Shown here: positions 21,470 through 29,283 of the stretch, in pieces
How positions within the stretch are numbered: the first letter of the stretch is position 1
Layout: every line of letters starts with the position of its first letter
NCBI RefSeq assembly: GCF_019890725.1
Contig: NZ_JAINZZ010000070.1
Span: forward strand, 1-37,520
DNA from: Actinacidiphila acidipaludis
GTDB lineage: Bacteria > Actinomycetota > Actinomycetes > Streptomycetales > Streptomycetaceae
DNA: 37,520 bases
Direction of reading: 5' to 3'
Notes under the pieces: generated by a model
Databases searched by the model: none
What the model was told of the DNA's origin: nothing
Seen by the model: the letters and a program-made list of their open reading frames with translations, nothing else
Translations under genes and position numbers: made by a program

Positions 21470-23755
21470 TCAGCGCACGGTCACCGTCGTGCTCCGGGTG
21501 CCCGCGGTGAACACGTAGTCCCCGCGCGCGACGGTCTGCGGACCGGTCCCGTCGATGTCGCCCGGGGTGACCGCCAGCCGGCTCGGCGGCACGTCCAGAC
21601 CGACCGTGCGGGACTGGCCGGCGTCCAGGTGGACCCGGGCGAAGGCGACCAGCTTGCGGGACGGGGACAGCACGTCGCTGGACGGCTGCGACACGTAGAC
21701 CGGGACCACCAGGTCGCCCGCCCGGGAGCCGGAGTTGGTCACGCCGACCGACAGGTGGATGGTGTCCTTCGTCCGCGCGGAGGCCGAACCGGCCTTGATC
21801 GACGCGAAGTCGTACGTGGTGTACGACAGGCCGGCGCCGAAGGGGTAGGCGGCGTCGTACGAGGACTCCGGGCCGCCGTTGGTGCCGGGGAGCTGCTGGT
21901 AGTACAGGGGCTCGTTGCCGATGTCCTTGGGCCAGGAGGCGTTCAGCCGGCCGCTCGGGTTGTACGAGCCGAACAGCACGTCGGCCACGGCCTTGCCGCC
22001 CTCGCTGCCGGGCAGCCAGGACATCAGCAGGCCCTGGGTTCCGTCCGCGTCGCCGAGCACCAGCGGGCGGCCGGCGATGACGACGGTGACGACCGGCTTG
22101 CCGGTGGCCTTCAGCGACTTCACCAGCGCCTGCTGGTCGGCGCTGAGTTCGGGCCGGGGGCTGTCCGCGGCGCCTTCGGCCGCGGCCTTCTCGCCGACCA
22201 CGACGACCGTCAGGTCGGCGTCCTTGGCCTGGGCGACGGCGTCGTCCGCGGTCTTGGCCTGCACGACCTGGGTGCCGGAGGGAGCGGCGGCCTTGATGCC
22301 CTGCAGCACCGTGGTGCCGGGCTCCTGCACGCCGTCGGGCACGCCCTGCCAGCCGACGGTCCAGCCGCCGACCTGGTCGTTGATGTCGTCGGCGTAGGAG
22401 CCGGCGACGACGATCTTCTTGGCGGACGCCGGCACCGGCAGCACGTTGCCGTCGTTGCGCAGCAGCACCTGGGACTCGTCGGCGGCCTGCCGGGCGAGCG
22501 TGGTGTCGGCGCCGAGGACGGCGCCGTCGGCCTTCGAGGCGTCCACGTAGGGGTGTTCGAAGAGCCCGAGCTGGAACTTCAGCCGCAGGATGCGCGACAC
22601 CGACTCGTCGATCCGCTTCTGCGTCACCAGGCCCCGGTCCACGGCGGTCTTCAGTCCGTCGCTCCAGCCCTGGGCGTCGTACGGCTCCATGGCCATGTCG
22701 AGACCGGCGTTGACCGCCTTGGCGATGGCCTCCGGGTAGTCGGCGGCCACGTGGTAGGAGGTCTGCAGCGCGCGGACGTCCTGCCAGTCGCTGACGACGA
22801 CGCCCTGGAACCCGAACTGCTTGCGCAGCACGGTGGTCAGCAGATAGTGCGAGCCGGTGGCCGGGATGCCGTTGACGGCACCGGAGTTGACCATCACGGT
22901 CTGGGCGCCGGCGTCGATGGCCGCCTTGTACGAGGGCAGCAGGGTGTCCTGGAGGTAGCGGATCGAGACGTCGCCGGGCACCCGGTCGTGGCCGTTGCCG
23001 GGCTCGCCGTAGCCGGCGAAGTGCTTGACGGTGGCGACGACCTTCTTCTCGCCGTCGGCGCCCTGGATGCCCTTGACCGAGGACGCCGCGAGCGTGCCGG
23101 CCAGCAGCGGGTCCTCGCCGTAGGTCTCGTAGTAGCGGCCCCAGCGCTGGTCGCGGGCGATGTCGGCGACGGGCGCGAAGTTCCAGTCGATGCCGGTGGC
23201 GGCGACGGCGCGGGCGGTGGAGGCGCCGGTGGCCTGGGCCAGCGCGGGGTCCCAGCTGGAGCCGATGCCGATCTCCTGGGGGAAGACCGTGGCGCCCAGG
23301 ACGTTGTTGTGCCCGTGCACCGCGTCCACGCCGTACAGGACCGGGATGTGCAGGCGCGAGTTGGTGACCGCGTACTTCTGCACCGCGTTCACCATCTTCG
23401 CCCAGTTCTCGGGCGTGTTGACGGCCGGACCGGCCCCGCCGCCGGAGAGCACCGAGCCCGCCGCGTTGTCCACCAGCACGCTCTTGAGGCAGGCCTGGGT
23501 GAAGTCGCCGCCGCTCCACTGGCAGTCGCCCTGCATGCGCACCACGGAGATCTGGTCCATCTGACCGATCTTCTCGGCCAGCGTCATCCGGTGGAGCAGG
23601 TCCTTGACCCGAAGATCGACGGGCGCGTTGGGGTTGGTGTACGTGGGGTTGTCGCCGGCCTGCGCCGGGACGGAGGCCACGGCCGCGACGCACGCGGCCG
23701 CCGTGGCGAGGGTCAGTAGACCTTTGGTGCGCAGTCTTCGAGCCTTGGCTGGCAT
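21470..23755 (-). CDS. Secreted glycoside hydrolase family 3 beta-glucosidase
   Basis: A 761-residue secreted GH3 enzyme releasing terminal beta-D-glucose (or similar) from oligosaccharides. The Sec signal peptide spans about residues 1-33 (RRLRTKGLLTLATAAACVAAVASVPAQA). The (beta/alpha)8 domain contains WGRYYETYGEDP, KHFAGYGE and the nucleophile D323 in VVSDW; the alpha/beta sandwich domain begins at QVLLRNDGNVLPV, and a fibronectin-III-like domain (YPFGAGLSYTTY onward) ends the protein. The ATG at 23755 is the natural start of the signal peptide although its Shine-Dalgarno is weak. It is driven by a TTGACG/CAGACT promoter with a LacI-type operator just downstream and is divergent from a LacI gene. 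Confidence 0.93.
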   Translation of the reverse strand: MPAKARRLRTKGLLTLATAAACVAAVASVPAQAGDNPTYTNPNAPVDLRVKDLLHRMTLAEKIGQMDQISVVRMQGDCQWSGGDFTQACLKSVLVDNAAGSVLSGGGAGPAVNTPENWAKMVNAVQKYAVTNSRLHIPVLYGVDAVHGHNNVLGATVFPQEIGIGSSWDPALAQATGASTARAVAATGIDWNFAPVADIARDQRWGRYYETYGEDPLLAGTLAASSVKGIQGADGEKKVVATVKHFAGYGEPGNGHDRVPGDVSIRYLQDTLLPSYKAAIDAGAQTVMVNSGAVNGIPATGSHYLLTTVLRKQFGFQGVVVSDWQDVRALQTSYHVAADYPEAIAKAVNAGLDMAMEPYDAQGWSDGLKTAVDRGLVTQKRIDESVSRILRLKFQLGLFEHPYVDASKADGAVLGADTTLARQAADESQVLLRNDGNVLPVPASAKKIVVAGSYADDINDQVGGWTVGWQGVPDGVQEPGTTVLQGIKAAAPSGTQVVQAKTADDAVAQAKDADLTVVVVGEKAAAEGAADSPRPELSADQQALVKSLKATGKPVVTVVIAGRPLVLGDADGTQGLLMSWLPGSEGGKAVADVLFGSYNPSGRLNASWPKDIGNEPLYYQQLPGTNGGPESSYDAAYPFGAGLSYTTYDFASIKAGSASARTKDTIHLSVGVTNSGSRAGDLVVPVYVSQPSSDVLSPSRKLVAFARVHLDAGQSRTVGLDVPPSRLAVTPGDIDGTGPQTVARGDYVFTAGTRSTTVTVR

Positions 23756-23781
23756 GTCAGGAGCCCCGTTCGCGTAGGTGA

Positions 23782-23801
23782 GGTCCCGGCAGGCCGGGAC
23801 C
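23782..23801 (-). promoter_or_regulatory. 9-bp stem hairpin in the GH3 5' leader
   Basis: GGTCCCGGC (23782-23790) and GCCGGGACC (23793-23801) form a perfect inverted repeat around two bases, lying 27 bases upstream of the GH3 ATG and downstream of the operator. As RNA it would be a very stable stem in the leader; as DNA a second protein-binding site is possible. Confidence 0.5.
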
Positions 23802-23808
23802 TGGAGCC

Positions 23809-23860
23809 GTAAACGTTTCCAAACGGCGGGCAGTCTGTCCTTGTGCTCACTGATCGTCAA
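23809..23860 (-). promoter_or_regulatory. GH3 promoter with LacI-type operator
   Basis: Minus strand: -35 TTGACG (23855-23860), 17-base spacer, -10 CAGACT (23832-23837), predicted start near 23825. GTAAACGTTTCC (23809-23820) with the perfect core AAACGTTT lies immediately downstream of the start, the position of a LacI-family repressor site. The divergent LacI gene is the obvious candidate regulator. Confidence 0.65.
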
Positions 23861-23948
23861 GACTGTACGCAGAAGGTGTTTTCCTTCACGCTGGGCTGGA
23901 CGCCTTCCCGCAGGTCGGCCCTGTCCACTCGCGCAGAACGGGTACTTC

Positions 23949-24977
23949 GTGAACATCCGTGAACTCGCCCGCCGCAGCGGTGTGTCGACCGCCACCGTCT
24001 CGCGGGCACTGAACGACCGCGCCGAGGTGAGCGAGGCGACCCGCGAGCGGATCCGGCGGCTGGCCACGGAGTTGGGGTACGCCCCCAACGAGCCGGCCCG
24101 CACGCTGGTGCGGCGCCGCTCGGACACCATCGGGCTGATCTGGGACAGCGGCCAGGAGGCGCAGGGCCTGCACAACCCGTTCCTGCTGGGCCTGTTGAGC
24201 GCGGTGCGGACCGCGCTGTCGGAGGCCGACTACCACCTGATGCTGCTGACGACGCCCGGTCCCGACGACCCGGAGGGCGCCCATCTGCAGGCGGTCAGGC
24301 GGCACAACCTGGAGGGCGTGATCGTGCTGACCACTCCCCCCGACGACCACTGCCTGCGCCAGCTCGCCGCGTCCACCGTCCCGTGCGCCGGCATCGACAC
24401 GGCGTTCACCGGTCCGCGCACGGTGCGGGTCAGCTCCGACAACGCGGCGGGCGCGGAGGCCGCGGTGGAGCATCTGTACGCGCTCGGCCATCGCCGGATC
24501 GCCACCATCACCGGCCCCCTGCACCTGCCGCCGGCCGCGGAGCGGCTGGCCGGCTACCGCAGGGCCTGCGCCCGGCTGGGCCTGGGCGTGCCCGAGGGCT
24601 ACGTGGTGGAGGGCGACTTCTTCCTGGCCAGCGGCGAGGCGGCGGGCCGGCGGCTGCTGAGCGTCGCCGAACGTCCGACGGCGATCTTCGCGGCGGGTGA
24701 CCAGATGGCGATCGGCGCGATGCACGCGGCCGCGGACGCGGGCCTGGCCGTGCCGCGGGACCTGGCGGTGGTGGGCTTCGACGACATCGACGCCGCGGCA
24801 CTGGTCCGCCCGGCGCTGACGACGGTCGCCCAGGACCAGCGGGCCCTGGGCGAGGCGGCGGTGGCGGCGCTGCGCGGCCTGCTGGACGCCGGCCCCGGCA
24901 AGGGCCTGGAGCCGGCCCAGCCGCGCATCGTCCCCACCCGCCTCGTGATACGCGGATCGAGCCGGTCCGGGGCGTGA
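23949..24977 (+). CDS. LacI family transcriptional regulator
   Basis: A 342-residue LacI/GalR regulator: N-terminal HTH plus hinge helix (NIRELARRSGVSTATVSRALNDRAEVSEATRERIRRLATELGYAPN, residues 2-47), then a sugar-binding PBP1-like domain ending at DIDAAALVRPALTTVAQDQ. The GTG at 23949 starts right at the HTH as is normal; the upstream frame is not conserved-looking. Divergent from the GH3 gene and most likely its repressor, responding to a glucosidic oligosaccharide or breakdown product. The operator AAACGTTT between them fits the family's central CG palindromes. Confidence 0.92.
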   Translation: MNIRELARRSGVSTATVSRALNDRAEVSEATRERIRRLATELGYAPNEPARTLVRRRSDTIGLIWDSGQEAQGLHNPFLLGLLSAVRTALSEADYHLMLLTTPGPDDPEGAHLQAVRRHNLEGVIVLTTPPDDHCLRQLAASTVPCAGIDTAFTGPRTVRVSSDNAAGAEAAVEHLYALGHRRIATITGPLHLPPAAERLAGYRRACARLGLGVPEGYVVEGDFFLASGEAAGRRLLSVAERPTAIFAAGDQMAIGAMHAAADAGLAVPRDLAVVGFDDIDAAALVRPALTTVAQDQRALGEAAVAALRGLLDAGPGKGLEPAQPRIVPTRLVIRGSSRSGA

Positions 24978-25003
24978 CGTCCCGGACCGGCTCGGTCCTG
25001 TGA

Positions 25004-25071
25004 CCCGGCCGTCGCGGCCGGGGTGCTTGTCCCGGGGGCCGGGGGCCGGCCGGGCCGATGGGCCCGGCCGG
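25004..25071. terminator. Two consecutive hairpins between convergent LacI and PadR genes
   Basis: Hairpin A: CCCGGCC (25004-25010) with GGCCGGG (25016-25022), 5-base loop. Hairpin B: CCGGCCGGGCC (25046-25056) with GGCCCGGCCGG (25061-25071), 4-base loop, perfect 11-bp stem. Hairpin A follows the LacI stop, B follows the PadR stop, so each gene has its own likely terminator. Confidence 0.6.
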
Positions 25072-25085
25072 AGTCCGGCCGCGGG

Positions 25086-25718
25086 TCACTCCTGCTCGGT
25101 GTCCTCGTCGGCGAGGATCAGGTAGAGACGCTTGCGGGCCTCGTTCACCACGGTCAGCGCCTTGTCGCGCTGCTCCGGTGTGCCGGTGGCCCACACCTGG
25201 CGGAACGCCTCGACGAGTCCGCCGCCGGCCTTCCTTATCTCGTTGAGGGCGTCCCAGTCGACGCCCCGGCCGGCCTCCTCCCACGGGGCCTCGGGGCCCG
25301 CGTCGGCTTCGGTGCGGCCGGACTCGGTGAGCGTGAACAGCTTCTTGCCGCCCTCGCTCGCGCTGGTGATCAGCCCTTCGTCCTCCAGCAGTTGCAGCGT
25401 CGGGTAGACCGAGCCGGGACTCGGCTTCCACGCGCCGCCGCTGCGTTCGGCGATCTCCTGGATCATCTCGTAGCCATGCATCGGCCGGTCCTTGAGCAGC
25501 GCCAGGATCGACGCGCGGACATCCCCGCGTCGTGCCCGGCCGCCGCCGCGGTGACCGCCCCTGCCCCGGCCGCCCGGGCCGAACGGCCCGCCGGGGCCGC
25601 CGAAGGGGGGTCCGAACGGCCCGAAGGCCGCCCTGCGGGCTTCCCGCTCACCCCAGCCGTGATGGCCGGGACCACAGTGCCCATGGTGCTGTTCCTGCTC
25701 GTATCCGTGGGAACGCAT
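25086..25718 (-). CDS. PadR family transcriptional regulator with His/Gly-rich N-terminus
   Basis: A 210-residue regulator. The PadR winged HTH occupies about residues 65-140 (RASILALLKDRPMHGYEMIQEIAERSGGAWKPSPGSVYPTLQLLEDEGLI), followed by a helical C-terminal dimerisation region. The first about 63 residues are unusual: a His-rich start (EQEQHHGHCGPGHHGWGE) then FGPFGPPFGGPGGPFGPGGRGRGG, low-complexity and likely disordered; the His/Cys cluster could bind metal. The ATG at 25718 has AAGGAG 7 bases upstream. A promoter overlapping the palindrome CGATATATCG suggests autoregulation. Divergent from the AraC gene. Confidence 0.9.
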   Translation of the reverse strand: MRSHGYEQEQHHGHCGPGHHGWGEREARRAAFGPFGPPFGGPGGPFGPGGRGRGGHRGGGRARRGDVRASILALLKDRPMHGYEMIQEIAERSGGAWKPSPGSVYPTLQLLEDEGLITSASEGGKKLFTLTESGRTEADAGPEAPWEEAGRGVDWDALNEIRKAGGGLVEAFRQVWATGTPEQRDKALTVVNEARKRLYLILADEDTEQE

Positions 25719-25758
25719 GATGTCGCTCCTTCCATCGGTGATCTTTCGCGACACATCA

Positions 25759-25787
25759 ACGATATATCGGAACCGATCGCATAGCAA
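25759..25787 (-). promoter_or_regulatory. PadR promoter with overlapping palindrome
   Basis: Minus strand: TTGCTA (25782-25787), 17-base spacer, TATCGT (25759-25764). The -10 overlaps the perfect 10-bp palindrome CGATATATCG (25760-25769), one of the very few AT-rich spots in the area. PadR autorepression is the simplest reading. Confidence 0.5.
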
Positions 25788-25880
25788 GCATCTTCCGCCG
25801 ACCGGTGCGACACGACCGGCCCGGGGGCCGTGACCTGCGGCGTCGCCCGGAGCGGCGGATTCCTGGGTACCGTGGCCGAT

Positions 25881-26309
25881 GTGCCGACCCCCGATCTCTC
25901 CGACCTGGTCCGGTTGCGCAGGGCCCGCGACCGGATGGACCGCGACTACGCCGAGCCGCTGGACGTCCCGGCGCTGGCGCACACCGCCCTGATGTCCCCC
26001 GGGCACTTCCAGCGCAGCTTCCGCGCGGCCTTCGGCGAGACGCCCTACAGCTATCTCATGACGCGCCGGATCGAACGCGCCAAGGCACTGCTGCGGCGCG
26101 GCGACCTGAGCGTGACCGAGGTCTGCATGGCCGTCGGCTGCACCTCGCTGGGCTCCTTCAGTTCGCGCTTCACCGAGCTGGTCGGGGAGACCCCGAGCGC
26201 CTACCGGGCCCGGGACCACGCCGAGGGCGCCGCCGTCCCGGCGTGCATCGCCAAGATCCACACCCGGCCGGTCAGGAACGGAGAAGCCAGGTCCGCTCCC
26301 GCTTCGTAG
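25881..26309 (+). CDS. AraC family helix-turn-helix regulator
   Basis: A 142-residue protein made almost only of the AraC DNA-binding domain: two HTH units, about residues 28-50 (LDVPALAHTALMSPGHFQRSFRAAFGETP) and 77-100 (VTEVCMAVGCTSLGSFSSRFTELVGETPSAYR), without a sensor domain. I chose the GTG at 25881 because TACCGT (25869-25874) precedes it by 7 bases, indicating a leaderless mRNA; in-frame GTGs at 25872 and 25830 are alternatives. It is followed 10 bases later by a VOC protein gene, a pairing common in actinobacteria. The tail (PAYRARDH... HTRPVRN) is shared with similar glyoxalase-linked regulators as I recall them. Confidence 0.88.
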   Translation: MPTPDLSDLVRLRRARDRMDRDYAEPLDVPALAHTALMSPGHFQRSFRAAFGETPYSYLMTRRIERAKALLRRGDLSVTEVCMAVGCTSLGSFSSRFTELVGETPSAYRARDHAEGAAVPACIAKIHTRPVRNGEARSAPAS

Positions 26310-26319
26310 CGTGAAGGAC

Positions 26320-26736
26320 ATGGACATCCACCTCGCACAGTGCTTCATCGCCGTCGACGACCCCGACACGGTCCTGGCCTTCTACCGCGACGTCCTCGGC
26401 CTCGAGGTGCGCAACGACGTCGGCTTCGAGGGCATGCGCTGGGTGACGGTCGGCTCGCCGTCCCAGCCCGGCGTGGAGATCGTGCTCGAACCACCCCTGG
26501 CCGACCCGCACGCCCCCGAGGCCGACCGCAGGGCGGCGGCCGGGCTGCTGGCCAGGGGCATGCTGCGCGGCGTGGTCTTCCGGACCGACGACGTCGACGC
26601 CACCTTCGAGAAGATCCGGGCCGCAGGCGGTGAGGTGCTGCAGGAGCCGATGGACCAGCCGTACGGCGTGCGGGACTGCGCCTTCCGCGACCCGGCCGGG
26701 AACATGCTGCGGTTCGGCCAGCCCCGCCGCGGCTGA
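26320..26736 (+). CDS. VOC (glyoxalase/bleomycin resistance/dioxygenase) family protein
   Basis: A 138-residue two-module VOC protein. Module 1: HLAQCFIAVDDPDTVLAFYRDVLGLEVR; module 2: LRGVVFRTDDVDATFEKIRAAGGEVLQEPMDQPYGVRDCAFRDPAGNMLRF. Members bind a metal and act as glyoxalases, dioxygenases or drug-binding proteins; nothing here fixes the substrate. The ATG at 26320 follows TAGCGT (26307-26312) by 7 bases; that hexamer overlaps the AraC stop codon, so the gene may have its own leaderless transcript as well as being read from the AraC promoter. Its stop is 3 bases from that of the convergent LuxR gene. Confidence 0.9.
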   Translation: MDIHLAQCFIAVDDPDTVLAFYRDVLGLEVRNDVGFEGMRWVTVGSPSQPGVEIVLEPPLADPHAPEADRRAAAGLLARGMLRGVVFRTDDVDATFEKIRAAGGEVLQEPMDQPYGVRDCAFRDPAGNMLRFGQPRRG

Positions 26737-26739
26737 CGT

Positions 26740-27507
26740 TCAGGCGCCGGCGCCGGCCAACCACACCGTGGCCGCGGCGACCCGGCCGCCCACCTGGAGC
26801 TTGGGATAGGCGTGTTCCAGGTGCTTGTCGACGGTCCGCGGGGAGATGGCCAGGCGGTGCCCGATCTGCTCGTTGGTCAGTCCGTGCGCCAGCAGGTCGA
26901 GCACCGCCGCCTCCCGCTCGGTGACCTGGGTGCGGACGTCGCGGGCGTCCTCCGGGGGCTGCGGCACCGTGGGCTGCAGGGACGTGTGGGTCAGGCGGTC
27001 CATCGCCCGGCCCAGCCGGCCGCGCAGCATCCGCGCGGTCTCCACGTCGGTGTCGGCGAAGTCCACGTCGCGGCGGTTGACCACCAGGCACACCGTGCGC
27101 GGGGTCCCGTCGGACCGCCCGGCGGGGAAGGACATCGCGAGCTGGTACTCGGCGCCCAGCGGCCGGTACACCTCGCGGTAGAGGTCCATCGCCCGCCGGT
27201 CGGCCGGACTCTGCAGGTCGGAACGGCGGACCGGGTAGCCGGCGCCGGTGGTGGTGTGCGCGACGAGCGGATCGGTCGCCGCCGCCCGCTCGAAGGCCGA
27301 CAGCATGCCCGCGTCCAGCAGGTCCGCGGGCAGGCTCAGCGGGCCGGCGCGGACGGGGTGCGCTGTCCACACGATGCTGTCGCCGGGTACGGCCCGCAGC
27401 AGCAGCGGGAGGAGCGCCGGCACCAGCGTGTCCTCGTCGACCGCGTCGATCAGGAGGTCGAACACGGCGAGAACCCGCCGCAGCGCGGCCTCCCCGGCCG
27501 TGGTCAT
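26740..27507 (-). CDS. LuxR C-terminal HTH transcriptional regulator
   Basis: A 255-residue regulator with a C-terminal LuxR/FixJ-type HTH (TEREAAVLDLLAHGLTNEQIGHRLAISPRTVDKHLEHAYPKL, about residues 192-235). The N-terminal about 180 residues look like a GAF/PAS-like ligand domain without a receiver Asp pattern, so it is unlikely to be a two-component partner. The ATG at 27507 has no Shine-Dalgarno; CAGGCT precedes it by six bases and TTGACC lies 17 bases further upstream, a complete leaderless promoter. Target genes are not evident from context. Confidence 0.88.
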   Translation of the reverse strand: MTTAGEAALRRVLAVFDLLIDAVDEDTLVPALLPLLLRAVPGDSIVWTAHPVRAGPLSLPADLLDAGMLSAFERAAATDPLVAHTTTGAGYPVRRSDLQSPADRRAMDLYREVYRPLGAEYQLAMSFPAGRSDGTPRTVCLVVNRRDVDFADTDVETARMLRGRLGRAMDRLTHTSLQPTVPQPPEDARDVRTQVTEREAAVLDLLAHGLTNEQIGHRLAISPRTVDKHLEHAYPKLQVGGRVAAATVWLAGAGA

Positions 27508-27513
27508 ACTTCA

Positions 27514-27542
27514 AGCCTGACCAGCGGGCGGCGGCCGGTCAA
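27514..27542 (-). promoter_or_regulatory. Complete leaderless promoter of the LuxR-type gene
   Basis: TTGACC (27537-27542), 17-base spacer, CAGGCT (27514-27519), then six bases to the ATG. Transcription would begin at or next to the start codon. Confidence 0.6.
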
Positions 27543-27610
27543 GACGGGACCGGACGCGCACGCCGCACCCACCGCCCGCTGCCGCCCGCTCCCCCCGCGC
27601 CCGGAACGGC

Positions 27611-27638
27611 GGCGCGGCGGGGGCACCCGCGCCGCGCC
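27611..27638 (-). terminator. Hairpin after the methyltransferase gene
   Basis: GGCGCGGC (27611-27618) pairs with GCCGCGCC (27631-27638); an inner GGG/CCC extends it. It lies between the methyltransferase stop and the LuxR promoter. Confidence 0.45.
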
Positions 27639-27647
27639 GGTCGCGTG

Positions 27648-27673
27648 CTCAGCGCGCCAGCTCAGCGCGCCAG
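27648..27673. repeat. 13-bp direct repeat at the methyltransferase stop codon
   Basis: CTCAGCGCGCCAG occurs at 27648-27660 and again at 27661-27673. The second copy contains the stop codon and the codons for the final Leu-Ala-Arg; the first copy is the same sequence just beyond the gene. Confidence 0.9.
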
Positions 27674-28780
27674 CGCGTAGACGCGGTTGACCGGGCTCTC
27701 CGAGGCGAGCGTCCAGTGGTGCAGACCCGCCTTGTCGGCGATCCGGCGCATGGATTCCTCGCCCGCATGGTTGCCGAGCGCCTCCGGGCCGGGCTGGGCC
27801 AGCGCGGACGGCAGGCACACCGCGACGGACGCGGCGGTCAGACCGCGGCCGATGGGATGGACGTTCTCCTCCACATCGGCGGACGCGTTGGGTTCGACGA
27901 GCATGCACCGCCCGCCGTCCGCCAGCGCGCGCTCGCTCCTCCGCAGGGCGGCGCCGGGGTCGCTCATGTCGTGCAGGCAGTCGAAGAACGTGATCAGGTC
28001 GAAGCCGTCGCCGGGGAAGTCCTGGGCGGTGGCCACGTCGAACTCGACGCGGTCGCTGAGGCCCTGCTCGGCCGCGAGACCGCGGGCCGTCTCGATCGAG
28101 GGCCGGTGGAAGTCGAAGCCGTGGAACCGGGAGTTCGGGAAGGCCTGCGCCATCAGCAGCGTCGAGTACCCGTACCCGCACCCGATGTCGGCGACCTTGG
28201 CACCACGTTCCAGCTTCTCCGGCATGCCGTCCATCGACGTGATCCACTCCGGGACGAGCGCGGCCGCGTAGCCGGGCCGGAAGAACTTGGCGGTGCCCTC
28301 GAACAGCGCCGGGGCGTGCTCGCCCCATCCGACGCCCTCGCCGGTGCGGAAGGCGTCCATCAGGACGTCCTCGGTGCCGTACAGCGCCTGCAGCATGGTG
28401 AACATGCCCGCCGCGTAGGTGGGTGCGTCCGGGTCGGCCAGAACGGCCGCGTGGGCCGCGGGCAGTTCGTAGGTGTCGGCGGCCGCGTCGTGGTCCACGT
28501 AGGAGCCGGCGACCTGGGCGGCGAGCCATTCGCGCACGTACCGCTCCGACAGGCCCGTCCGCTTCGCCAGTTGGGTCGAGGTCAGCGGTCCGGCGCCGGC
28601 CATCGCGGTGTAGAGGCCGAGCCGGTCGCCGAGGGAGGTGCACAGGCCGGACATCGCCGCGGCACCATCGGTCATGACCTGTTCCAGGAACTCCATCACC
28701 TGGTCTTCCGTGGGCTGTTGGGCAGCCGGCACCTCCTGCTCCATGGCGCTGTCCTGCTGGGGCCGGGCCGTCGCGGTCAT
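27662..28780 (-). CDS. Class I SAM-dependent methyltransferase (Rv2258c-like)
   Basis: A 372-residue protein with an N-terminal winged-helix domain (about residues 45-110, SLGDRLGLYTAMAGAGPLTSTQLAKRTGLSERYVREWLAAQ) of the kind seen in Mycobacterium Rv2258c-like enzymes, and a Rossmann methyltransferase domain with motif I VADIGCGYGYS (196-206) followed by FFDCLHDMSDP. The N-terminal domain normally serves dimerisation and substrate binding. Substrate unknown. The ATG at 28780 has AGGAGG 9 bases upstream. It is divergent from the DUF1059 gene; the leaders of both contain the same CGACGAGGAGGTGCG stretch, and a TetR-type palindrome lies between. Confidence 0.9.
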   Translation of the reverse strand: MTATARPQQDSAMEQEVPAAQQPTEDQVMEFLEQVMTDGAAAMSGLCTSLGDRLGLYTAMAGAGPLTSTQLAKRTGLSERYVREWLAAQVAGSYVDHDAAADTYELPAAHAAVLADPDAPTYAAGMFTMLQALYGTEDVLMDAFRTGEGVGWGEHAPALFEGTAKFFRPGYAAALVPEWITSMDGMPEKLERGAKVADIGCGYGYSTLLMAQAFPNSRFHGFDFHRPSIETARGLAAEQGLSDRVEFDVATAQDFPGDGFDLITFFDCLHDMSDPGAALRRSERALADGGRCMLVEPNASADVEENVHPIGRGLTAASVAVCLPSALAQPGPEALGNHAGEESMRRIADKAGLHHWTLASESPVNRVYALAR

Positions 28781-28838
28781 GGCGCGCACCTCCTCGTCGT
28801 CTCCTCTCACTGCAGCAGGAAGCCGACGAAAAACGCAA

Positions 28839-28854
28839 TACGGACTTGTCCGTA
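28839..28854. promoter_or_regulatory. TetR-type operator palindrome
   Basis: TACGGACTTGTCCGTA, a perfect inverted repeat with 7-bp arms and a 2-base spacer, lies in the 142-bp region between the divergent methyltransferase and DUF1059 genes. Shape and size are typical of TetR-family operators. No TetR-family gene is in the window. Confidence 0.7.
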
Positions 28855-28870
28855 CGCACTCCGTTCCATG

Positions 28871-28899
28871 CTGAATTGCGGCCCATGCGCACCTAGACT
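28871..28899 (+). promoter_or_regulatory. Promoter of the DUF1059 gene
   Basis: -10 TAGACT (28894-28899) with CTGAAT (28871-28876) 17 bases upstream as a weak -35; start expected near 28906, 17 bases before the ATG. The TetR-type palindrome lies just upstream. Confidence 0.45.
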
Positions 28900-28922
28900 G
28901 GAGGTCGACGAGGAGGTGCGTC

Positions 28923-29114
28923 ATGCGCAAAGTCGCCGATTGCCGCGAATACCCCAGCGAGTCGAACTGCACCCTCACCATCTCCGGCCAGGAGGACGAG
29001 GTGGTGCGCGCCGCCAGCGAGCACGCGGTCGCCGTGCACGGCCACACCGACGGGCCCGAACTGCGGGAGCAGATCAGGACCATGCTGAAGGACGAGGTCC
29101 CGCAGCACGCCTGA
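28923..29114 (+). CDS. DUF1059 domain-containing small protein
   Basis: 63 residues matching DUF1059 over nearly the full length: RKVADCREYPSESNCTLTISGQEDEVVRAASEHAVAVHGHTDGPELREQIRTMLKDE. Two Cys (residues 7 and 15) and the HAVAVHGH histidines are the conserved-looking polar positions and could bind metal, but no function is established. AGGAGG lies 7 bases before the ATG. It is divergent from the methyltransferase gene and probably under the same TetR-type operator. Confidence 0.9.
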   Translation: MRKVADCREYPSESNCTLTISGQEDEVVRAASEHAVAVHGHTDGPELREQIRTMLKDEVPQHA

Positions 29115-29283
29115 GGTCCCCGCGCCCGCGACGTTCCGGACCGCGGAGGTTCGCGGATCCTCGCGGGTGGCCAAGGGTCTTCGCGTGTCTTCGCGGGTCT
29201 TCCCCCCGTCGCCGCCCCGAACGGGCGGCGACGGCCGCGTCCCCCGCCGTCCGCCGGCGATTCCCCGAGCCGGGTCGGGTCAC

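Noticed and set aside
21629..23719. Plus-strand open frame of 696 codons antisense to the GH3 gene
   Set aside because: Low-complexity shadow; the minus strand encodes a full GH3 enzyme with signal peptide.
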